DNA from: Alphaproteobacteria bacterium UBA6178
GTDB lineage: Bacteria; Pseudomonadota; Alphaproteobacteria; Rickettsiales; UBA3002
Reading direction: 5' to 3'
Assembly: GCA_002422205.1 (NCBI GenBank)
Contig: DITS01000039.1
Location: 1-26,706 of the forward strand
DNA: 26,706 bases
Shown here: one piece after another, positions 7,235 through 12,981 of the stretch
How positions within the stretch are numbered: position 1 is the first letter of the stretch
How the letters are laid out: each line of letters begins with the position of its first letter
Notes under the pieces: model-generated
What the model was told of the DNA's origin: nothing
Seen by the model: only the letters and a program-made list of their open reading frames with translations
Databases searched by the model: none
Program-made: the position numbers and the translations under genes

Positions 7235-7630
7235 ATGAGATATTTAATTAGCATCGTTATGATTTTGGCGTTCGTGATTACCACGAGTTTCGCGTCATTA
7301 ACAGCGCATGCTATGCCTCATGATAGTGCCGTGCCTCTAAAAGCCGAATCTACCGAAGCCGCTAAAGGGCATGACTGCCACGGTCATGGCGAAGCGAAAG
7401 CAGATGCGAATAAAACCGTGCAAAATGATAAAGGTGCATCGGACAAATGCTGCGATAAAGGCATGTGCAAATGCATCGGCGGCACTTGCCATAACGGACT
7501 ATCCCAATTTCTCGGCAATGGTGGAGTTCCACTACTTTCCCCAACCGCCAGCAGCAGCGTTTTTGGCTTCGACAATCAGATTGTCGATTCTGCGCTACCT
7601 AGCCGCTTAAAACGTCCTCCCCGAGCCTAA
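7235..7630 (+). CDS. Small secreted Cys-rich protein, CzcI/DUF2946-like; probable metal-sensing leader ORF of copA
   Basis: 131 residues. A hydrophobic N-terminus (MRYLISIVMILAFVITTSFA, signal peptide ending around Ala26) precedes a polar region with HDCHGHG (46-52) and the cluster KCCDKGMCKCIGGTC (71-85; Cys72, 73, 78, 80, 85). The chain ends RLKRPPRA, the Pro-Pro ending typical of DUF2946-like proteins placed before copper genes. It shares with the 431-751 protein its size class, signal peptide, central Cys cluster and terminal proline pair. The stop codon is embedded in an anti-Shine-Dalgarno segment for copA. I infer that its translation senses copper or a related metal. A role as a secreted metal binder is also possible and not exclusive. 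Confidence 0.75.
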   Translation: MRYLISIVMILAFVITTSFASLTAHAMPHDSAVPLKAESTEAAKGHDCHGHGEAKADANKTVQNDKGASDKCCDKGMCKCIGGTCHNGLSQFLGNGGVPLLSPTASSSVFGFDNQIVDSALPSRLKRPPRA

Positions 7631-7699
7631 TCCTTTAGCTGTTCACGCCACCAGTGCGTCTTGCACATGGCGTTTCATTTCAACGCTAATCAGGATTAG
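7627..7699 (+). promoter_or_regulatory. Candidate regulatory RNA: leader-ORF stop region masking the copA Shine-Dalgarno
   Basis: CTAATCCT (7627-7634), which contains the leader stop codon TAA (7628-7630), is perfectly complementary to AGGATTAG (7692-7699), the Shine-Dalgarno region 3-10 bases before the copA ATG at 7702. Between them lies a hairpin: ACGCCA/TGGCGT (7645-7650/7668-7673) enclosing GTGC/GCAC (7654-7657/7663-7666). The same Shine-Dalgarno can instead pair locally, CTAATC (7686-7691) with GATTAG (7694-7699). Two exclusive pairings of one ribosome site suggest a switch: a ribosome paused at the terminal Pro codons of the leader would cover 7627-7634 and alter which form prevails. 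The hairpin could also act as a weak terminator (TTTCATTT follows). Confidence 0.6.
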
Positions 7700-7701
7700 T
7701 T

Positions 7702-9339
7702 ATGCGATTACATCATCTATGGATGGTGGCGCTGCTTATGGTAGGGGTTCTCTCCGCACCGGCATACGCCAAAACCATCGAATACAATTTAACCGTCGAG
7801 CGCTTGCCCGTGAACATCACCGGCACGCCGCTTAAGAAAGTTACCGTCAACGGCGGCATTCCCGCACCAACCCTTCGCTTCACCGAAGGCGATGAAGCGG
7901 TAATACATGTCACGAATAAAATGGACGTTGGAACCTCTATCCACTGGCACGGGCTGATTCTGCCGGGTGAAATGGATGGCGTGCCTACCTTCAATGGCTT
8001 TCACGGCGTTATGGCCGGTGAAACCTTCACCTATCGTTTCCCGCTAAAGCAGACCGGAACCTACTGGTATCACGCCCATAGCGCGGCGCAGGAACAGGAT
8101 GGGCTTTACGGCTCCATCATCGTTGACCCTAAAGGTAAAGACCCGATTCAGGCCGAGCGCGATTATATCGTGGTGCTGTCGGATTTCATTACCGAGGATG
8201 GCGATGAAGTGATGGGTAATCTTAAAAAGGCTTCGGATTTTTACGCCAATCGCCGCCTTACGCTTGGCGATTTCTTCAATGATGTAGAAAAGCGTGGCTT
8301 TGATAGGGCGTGGACTGATGCCAAGCATTGGGGCGAAATGCGAATGGCCCGCACCGATTTAGCCGACGTTTCGGGCTATATCTTCCTCGTAAACGGCAAA
8401 TCCCCGGAACAAAACTGGACGGGCTTATTCAAACCCGGTGAGCGCGTGCGCCTGCGCTTTATCAATGCTTCCGCCATGTCGTTTTTCGATGTGCGGATTC
8501 CGGGCCTGAAAATGAGCGTAGTGCAAGCGGACGGGCAAGATGTGGAGCCGGTAGCGGTTGATGAATTCCGCTTCGCACCGGCTGAAACCTACGATGTGAT
8601 TGTCACCCCTCAGGACAGTAAAGCCTACACCATCGCCGCCGAGTCGATTGACCGCAGCGGCTTTGCTATCGGTACGCTTGCCACCAGCGAGGGGCAGCGC
8701 GGGGAAACTCCGCAGCCGCGCGAACGCGCCTTACTCACCATGGCCGATATGAATATGGACATGATGATGAAGGATGACCCGGATATGGAAATGACCCCCG
8801 CCGATATGATTAGCGGCTGGGCGAAAACCGGAACGCCGGAAGGCGATAAGGCGCTTTCCTATGCCGATCTGCGCTATGCCGGAATTCAGAAAGATACGCG
8901 CAAGCCGCAGCGCGTCATCGATGTGAAGCTAGGCGGCAATATGGAGCGCTTCATCTGGACGATCAACGGCAAGAAATTCTCAGATGCCGAACCGATCAAG
9001 CTGCGTTACGGCGAACGTGTGCGCTTAAGCTTCACCAATGAAACCATGATGGCGCACCCAATGCACCTGCATGGCATGTTCGTGCAGCTGGAAAACGGCC
9101 AGCCCGCCGAAAAGCTGCCTAACAAGCATACGGTGATTGTGCCGCCCGGAGGCTCTTACTCGGTGCTGGTAACAGCCGACCAGCCTGGTGAGTGGGCGTT
9201 CCACTGCCATCTGCTCTACCACATGATGGCGGGTATGATGAACAAGGTGGTGGTCGCTAAATTCGATGCTAAAGACATGCCGCCTCCGCCAGAAACCCCT
9301 TCAACCCCAACCAGCGGAGGCCATCATGCAGGGCATTAA
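7702..9339 (+). CDS. copA: Periplasmic multicopper oxidase, CopA/PcoA family
   Basis: 545 residues. It would oxidise Cu(I) to the less permeable Cu(II) in the periplasm and bind extra copper. All four copper-ligand motifs are present: IHWHG near residue 80, YWYHAHS near 121, HPMHLHG near 453, and HCHxxxHxxxxM with H501, C502, H503, H507 and M512 (type 1 ligands C502, H507, M512). A Met-rich stretch (MADMNMDMMMKDDPDMEM) lies in the middle, as in PcoA. The signal peptide (LHHLWMVALLMVGVLSAPAYA) lacks the twin-Arg motif usual for this family, so Sec export is suggested. The C-terminus is GGHHAGH. It overlaps copB by 14 bases and is preceded by the switch-like RNA described at 7627-7699. This is the oxidase, not the ATPase that shares the name copA. 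Confidence 0.93.
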   Translation: MRLHHLWMVALLMVGVLSAPAYAKTIEYNLTVERLPVNITGTPLKKVTVNGGIPAPTLRFTEGDEAVIHVTNKMDVGTSIHWHGLILPGEMDGVPTFNGFHGVMAGETFTYRFPLKQTGTYWYHAHSAAQEQDGLYGSIIVDPKGKDPIQAERDYIVVLSDFITEDGDEVMGNLKKASDFYANRRLTLGDFFNDVEKRGFDRAWTDAKHWGEMRMARTDLADVSGYIFLVNGKSPEQNWTGLFKPGERVRLRFINASAMSFFDVRIPGLKMSVVQADGQDVEPVAVDEFRFAPAETYDVIVTPQDSKAYTIAAESIDRSGFAIGTLATSEGQRGETPQPRERALLTMADMNMDMMMKDDPDMEMTPADMISGWAKTGTPEGDKALSYADLRYAGIQKDTRKPQRVIDVKLGGNMERFIWTINGKKFSDAEPIKLRYGERVRLSFTNETMMAHPMHLHGMFVQLENGQPAEKLPNKHTVIVPPGGSYSVLVTADQPGEWAFHCHLLYHMMAGMMNKVVVAKFDAKDMPPPPETPSTPTSGGHHAGH

Positions 9340-10084
9340 AACTTTACTCATGGCCTCATGCCTTACGTTGTCGCTGGCGATGCCAGCATTGGCGCAAGGC
9401 CCAGGCACGGCGGAAGATATGGCCGATATGACCGGGCATGACATGCAAAAAGAGCATGGCGGGCAAGTTTTCCATATGTTCCGGCTTGAGGCCGATACCG
9501 GCGTTAATCGCGGCGAAAGCGTATCCAGTTGGGATTTGGATGGCTGGATTGGCACGGATGAAAACAAGCTATGGATTAAATCCGAAGGTGAACATACCGA
9601 TGGCGAATTGGAAGAAGCCGAAGTGTGGGCGCTTTACAGCCGCAACATCTCCACCTTTTGGGATGCACAGGCTGGTATCCGCTATGATTTCGAGCCGCGT
9701 GGCAACGCCTATTTTGTTGCGGGTTTCAACGGCCTTGCGCGTTATTTCTTTGAAACCGAAGCGCATCTGTTCGTAAGCGAACATGGTGACGTGACAGCGC
9801 GGCTGCGTCAGGAAAACGATTTGCTCCTTACGCAAAAACTCATTTTGCAGCCTTACCTTGAAGTTAATCTTTCCGCGCAGGACGTGCCTGAGCAGGAGAT
9901 TGGCGCTGGCGTATCGGACGGCAAAATCGGGCTTCAAACCCGCTATGAATTCACCCGGAAATTCGCACCGTACATAGATATTCACTATGGCCGGAAATTC
10001 GGTGAAACCGCTTCCATTGCTGAACACGATGGCGAGGAAAAGGATGAGCTGGTCGGCGCTATTGGCCTCCGGCTTATGTTTTAA
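9326..10084 (+). CDS. copB: Outer-membrane copper resistance protein, CopB/PcoB family
   Basis: 252 residues from the ATG at 9326. This start has GGAGG five bases upstream (9316-9320) and yields a clean signal peptide (to PALAQG). An upstream in-frame start would add 20 unlikely residues. The mature protein starts with a short Met/His segment (DMADMTGHDMQKEHGG), then shows the family motifs FHMFRLEADTGV, WDLDGWIGTDENKLWIKSEGE, YSRNISTFWDAQAGIRYDF and a final beta-strand ending in LRLMF, typical of a small outer-membrane barrel. Its Met-rich N-terminus is shorter than in classical CopB/PcoB. It overlaps the oxidase gene by 14 bases, so the two form the usual copA-copB pair for periplasmic copper detoxification. 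Confidence 0.92.
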   Translation: MQGIKTLLMASCLTLSLAMPALAQGPGTAEDMADMTGHDMQKEHGGQVFHMFRLEADTGVNRGESVSSWDLDGWIGTDENKLWIKSEGEHTDGELEEAEVWALYSRNISTFWDAQAGIRYDFEPRGNAYFVAGFNGLARYFFETEAHLFVSEHGDVTARLRQENDLLLTQKLILQPYLEVNLSAQDVPEQEIGAGVSDGKIGLQTRYEFTRKFAPYIDIHYGRKFGETASIAEHDGEEKDELVGAIGLRLMF

Positions 10085-10110
10085 TTATCAACCCACTTAA
10101 GGAGAATAAA

Positions 10111-10788
10111 ATGAAAAAACTATTACTGACTACCGCGCTAATGCTGGCTGCCACGCCCGCTTTCGCCAAGGAATACACCATCAAGGAAGTGACCGACTAT
10201 GATGCTAAAAAGCAGCATTTCTTTTCACCAGATAAATTGACCATCCAGCCGGGCGATACGGTTACTTTTATCAATGCGCAGGACGAAATACACGATGTAA
10301 TGTTTGTGAATGTTCCGAAGCAGGTGGACGAAATGATTATGAGTCCCACGCAGGAAAAGAAAGGTGACAAGTTTTCTTACACCTTCACCGTTCCCGGCAC
10401 TTACAAGTTTCATTGCCACGCTCACGAGCAGCTAGGCATGGAAGGAACGCTGATAGTAGGCGCTGCATCTAAAGCCGGTGAAACAAAAGCAATGGATCAC
10501 CATAAGCTAACAAAAAAGCTGGAAGATGGCTCCGCTGCTGACGCTAAACCTACTGCCGGTGGCGATGTTCAAGCCACGGGGCAAGTAGTGAGCGTTGATG
10601 CCGGAAAGAACAGCGTCAAAATCAAGCATGACCCGATTAAAGCGCTTAATTGGCCGGTGATGACCATGATGTTCACCACCGATAGCAGCGTTGACCTATC
10701 GAGCGTGAAAGCCGGTGACGCGGTGACATTCACTCTTAAGCCGCAAGGCAAGGATGATTACGTTATCAATAGCTTGAAGAAAAAATAA
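10111..10788 (+). CDS. Periplasmic cupredoxin fused to a CusF-like copper chaperone domain
   Basis: 225 residues with a signal peptide (to about Ala19). Residues 20-117 form a plastocyanin-like cupredoxin with type 1 ligands His61, Cys102, His105 and Met110 (motif HCHAHEQLGM). After a linker, residues 152-223 match CusF: His173, Trp181, Met184 and Met186 have the same spacing (+8, +11, +13) as the Cu(I)/Ag(I) ligands of E. coli CusF (H36, W44, M47, M49), including the WPxMTM motif. One chain thus holds a redox copper site and a Cu(I) chaperone site, fitting transfer between the oxidase and efflux systems. AAGGAG precedes the ATG, 26 bases after copB. It is probably co-transcribed with copA and copB. 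Confidence 0.9.
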   Translation: MKKLLLTTALMLAATPAFAKEYTIKEVTDYDAKKQHFFSPDKLTIQPGDTVTFINAQDEIHDVMFVNVPKQVDEMIMSPTQEKKGDKFSYTFTVPGTYKFHCHAHEQLGMEGTLIVGAASKAGETKAMDHHKLTKKLEDGSAADAKPTAGGDVQATGQVVSVDAGKNSVKIKHDPIKALNWPVMTMMFTTDSSVDLSSVKAGDAVTFTLKPQGKDDYVINSLKKK

Positions 10789-10796
10789 CCGTGTAT

Positions 10797-10824
10797 CTGC
10801 GCCGTGTCAGGGGATGCGGCGCAG
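10797..10824 (+). terminator. GC-rich hairpin between the cupredoxin-CusF gene and the TRASH-like gene
   Basis: CTGCGCCG (10797-10804) pairs perfectly with CGGCGCAG (10817-10824) across a 12-base loop, eight bases after the upstream stop codon. No T-run follows (ACCCACATAAAC), so it is not a textbook intrinsic terminator. It may be a processing or mRNA-stabilising hairpin, or a weak terminator or attenuator. The Shine-Dalgarno of the next gene lies outside the stem. Confidence 0.4.
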
Positions 10825-10850
10825 ACCCACATAAACCAAAAGGATTTTCT

Positions 10851-11201
10851 ATGAAAAAATTTCTCGCATTCGTGCTTATCGCGCTCATTGGTGGATTTTC
10901 GCTAAGTGCCCAGGCCAATACCACGCTTAAGAAAGTGGAACCGCAATATGTCTGCATGATTAACAACAAGCTGTTCGACAAGGCGCAAATTCCTGTGACC
11001 GTGAATGGCAAGACCTATTACGGCTGCTGCCCGATGTGTAAGGAAAAACTGGAGAAAAGCGCAGAGGCTAGAAACGCTGTTGACCCGGTAAGCAAAAAGT
11101 CGGTTGATAAAGCGACGGCCACCATAGGCGCGGCTCCGGATGGAACTGTCTATTACTTTGAAAACGAAGCAAACCTTAAAAAATATGGTTCTGTAAAATA
11201 G
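10851..11201 (+). CDS. Small periplasmic TRASH/YHS-like metal-binding protein
   Basis: 116 residues from the ATG at 10851, chosen because AAAGGA lies just upstream and the start gives a signal peptide (MKKFLAFVLIALIGGFSLSA to QANT). The core YVCMINNKLFDKAQIPV...KTYYGCCPMCKEKLEKS resembles TRASH-type small metal-binding domains, with Cys in C-M and GCCPMC positions. It is followed by AVDPVSKKSVDKATA and a C-terminal VYYFENEANLKKY. Proteins of this type are found in copper and mercury resistance clusters and probably bind or pass on metal in the periplasm; the precise function is not established. It lies between the copAB block and the MerR promoter, 50 bases upstream of merR. Confidence 0.7.
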   Translation: MKKFLAFVLIALIGGFSLSAQANTTLKKVEPQYVCMINNKLFDKAQIPVTVNGKTYYGCCPMCKEKLEKSAEARNAVDPVSKKSVDKATATIGAAPDGTVYYFENEANLKKYGSVK

Positions 11202-11205
11202 TGCC

Positions 11206-11237
11206 TTGACCTTGGAGTATGCTCCAAGGTGTATAAT
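11206..11237 (+). promoter_or_regulatory. MerR-type promoter with overlong spacer and perfect dyad operator
   Basis: The -35 is TTGACC (11206-11211) and the -10 is TATAAT (11232-11237), separated by 20 bases, the overlong spacing characteristic of MerR-family-activated promoters. The spacer is occupied by a perfect 9-bp inverted repeat, ACCTTGGAG (11209-11217) and CTCCAAGGT (11222-11230) around TATG. This should be the operator where the MerR protein encoded just downstream binds and untwists the promoter when metal is bound. It would drive the whole 11257-15357 gene set. I found no second copy of this dyad in the window. Confidence 0.9.
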
Positions 11238-11256
11238 AAGAAAAAGTGAGCAGCTT

Positions 11257-12297
11257 ATGAATCAATTGACCATCGGAAAATTGGCAGAAATGACCGGTAC
11301 AACGGCGGATACGTTGCGTTATTACGAGAAGATGAAACTGATTAAAGCGTCTTCGCGTTCTCGCGCTGGCTATCGGCTGTATGAGGATAACGCAGTGAAT
11401 GTCATTCGCTTTATTCGCGGTGCCAAGGCACTAAATTTTACGCTGGTTGAGATCCGCCAGCTGCTCACCTTAAGCACCTCCGATCAAGCCAGCTGCGCGG
11501 AAGTATTGAAGCAGACTGAGGGCAAAATCATGGAAGCAGAAGCCAAAATACTTGAGCTTAAAGAAATCAAAAAGGTGCTTTCCCAACTGGTGAAAAATTG
11601 TCCCGGCGATAGCACCAGTGCAAAAGCCTGTCCGATACTCGATCACATACAGAAAAAGGTAAAGTCGCTGGCGGTGCTGGCGCTTGTAGCTGTGGTGGCG
11701 GGTTTATCGGCCGACCCAGCGGAAGCCAAGCCTATTTCCTATGTCGATGGCTTCATGGTGATGCAGGAAAATGACGAAACCGGCAAAACGCTTTCATTAG
11801 ATTATACCATCAACCCAAAAGTCGCGGTCGGGCTGTATGCAAAGAAGGAAAGCGGCGACATGGATTTTACCACTGTAGGGCCGCAGGTGAATTACCTTAT
11901 CAAGCGGTGGAACTTTCCCGGAGCGCAGGGCAATATTTTTAGCATGACCGGGGCGGGCGTGTCGCGCTTTAAGGGCGATGATGAATTTTCGGCATGGACG
12001 GGGATTCTTGCCGATTACGAAACACGCCGCATTTTCACCTCTTACGAAATTCGCGGCATGTATGCGGGTGATATTGAAAAATCCGTATGGCAGCGGGCGC
12101 GTGTAGGCTTTGCGCCCTATCTTGCCAATTATGAGGACTTAAATACTTGGCTGATGGTGCAAGTCGATCATCACCCATCCAAGGAAGATAACGTGGTGGT
12201 CACGCCGCTGGTGCGCTTCTTCTACAAAACCACGTTGGTTGAGGCTGGTTACAGCAGCAACGATCACGTCATGTTCAACTGGGTATTACAATTCTAA
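11257..12297 (+). CDS. MerR-family metal regulator fused in frame to an outer-membrane-type protein
   Basis: 346 residues from the ATG at 11257; upstream codons would lie inside the promoter. Residues 1-132 form a complete MerR regulator: helix-turn-helix (TIGKLAEMTGTTADTLRYYEK), dimerisation helix, and metal ligands Cys80, Cys115 and Cys125 (CPGDSTSAKACPI). Residues 133-157 read like a signal peptide (KKVKSLAVLALVAVVAGLSADPAEA). Residues 158-346 are a separate protein, KPISYVDGFMVMQ... to GYSSNDHVMFNWVLQF. It is a conserved type with alternating beta strands seen in copper clusters of other bacteria, probably an outer-membrane or periplasmic protein of unknown function. No stop or ATG separates the halves. 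Either this is a true fusion, or the second half is made from an internal non-ATG start or after processing. Cys80 aligns with the divalent-metal ligand of ZntR/MerR rather than the Ser of CueR. Confidence 0.8.
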   Translation: MNQLTIGKLAEMTGTTADTLRYYEKMKLIKASSRSRAGYRLYEDNAVNVIRFIRGAKALNFTLVEIRQLLTLSTSDQASCAEVLKQTEGKIMEAEAKILELKEIKKVLSQLVKNCPGDSTSAKACPILDHIQKKVKSLAVLALVAVVAGLSADPAEAKPISYVDGFMVMQENDETGKTLSLDYTINPKVAVGLYAKKESGDMDFTTVGPQVNYLIKRWNFPGAQGNIFSMTGAGVSRFKGDDEFSAWTGILADYETRRIFTSYEIRGMYAGDIEKSVWQRARVGFAPYLANYEDLNTWLMVQVDHHPSKEDNVVVTPLVRFFYKTTLVEAGYSSNDHVMFNWVLQF

Positions 12298-12307
12298 GGA
12301 GGAAATT

Positions 12308-12592
12308 ATGAGAAAACTTTTACTTACCGCCGCTGTATTTTCGATGATGGCAAGCGCTGCCAGCGCCGAAACTATCAAGGCAACCGTCAACGGCTTGGTT
12401 TGCTCTTTCTGCGCCACCGGCATTGAAAAGACTTTTAGGGCGGAATCCGCCGTGGAGGACGTGAAGGTTGATTTAGACCATCAGCTGGTCACTGTTCATA
12501 CGAAAGCTGATCAAAATATGGATGACGCAACCGTAACGAAGTTGCTTACGGATTCCGGCTATACCGTTACTAACATTGCGAGAGAAAAATAA
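12308..12592 (+). CDS. Periplasmic heavy-metal-associated (HMA, MerP-like) protein
   Basis: 94 residues. The ATG at 12308 is preceded by a strong AAGGAGG (12297-12303) and opens a signal peptide (MRKLLLTAAVFSMMASAASA). The rest is a single HMA ferredoxin-like domain with the metal motif GLVCSFC (Cys32, Cys35) and the usual VEDVKVDLDHQLVTV strand. It is expected to bind Cu(I), Hg(II) or a similar soft metal in the periplasm. A MerT-like membrane protein begins in the overlapping TAATG, so the pair mirrors MerP-MerT in mercury operons and probably hands metal to that partner. Confidence 0.85.
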   Translation: MRKLLLTAAVFSMMASAASAETIKATVNGLVCSFCATGIEKTFRAESAVEDVKVDLDHQLVTVHTKADQNMDDATVTKLLTDSGYTVTNIAREK

Positions 12593-12975
12593 TGCACACG
12601 GAAAAACGCGCAGCATCCGGCTTGGTTTCTACCATCGCCTTGTTCGGTTCTTTCGGCACGCTGTTTTGCTGTGCGTTACCGGCCTTACTGGTTTCTATCG
12701 GCGCGGGCGCGGCGGTGATCGGACTGGTTAGCACTTTTCCTCAGCTGATATGGCTTTCCGAGCATAAGGTGGGTTTGTTTATCTTTGCTGGTATCATGCT
12801 CACGGTTTCCGGCGTCATGCGCTATATCACACGCAATGCGCCATGCCCTGCCGACCCACTGAAAGCCAAGGTTTGCACGCGCATGCGCCGCTTTAGCTTG
12901 GGTATCTTTTTGTTCTCCCTTATTATGTATTTATTAGGCTTCTATTTCGCCTTTATCGCTCATCGTTTAATGTAA
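12592..12975 (+). CDS. MerT-like small inner-membrane metal transport protein
   Basis: 127 residues with three to four hydrophobic segments. The first contains a vicinal Cys pair (TLFCCALPALLVSIGAGAA, Cys26-Cys27), as in the first membrane helix of MerT. A second Cys pair (Cys85 and Cys95, NAPCPADPLKAKVC) lies in the loop after the next helix, again as in MerT. By analogy it may accept metal from the HMA protein encoded just before it (1-base overlap, TAATG) and bring it inward or pass it on. The substrate is not determined; the adjacent P1B-1 ATPase suggests copper, while the ZntR/MerR-like regulator allows Hg or divalent metals. Confidence 0.7.
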   Translation: MHTEKRAASGLVSTIALFGSFGTLFCCALPALLVSIGAGAAVIGLVSTFPQLIWLSEHKVGLFIFAGIMLTVSGVMRYITRNAPCPADPLKAKVCTRMRRFSLGIFLFSLIMYLLGFYFAFIAHRLM

Positions 12976-12981
12976 AAATAT

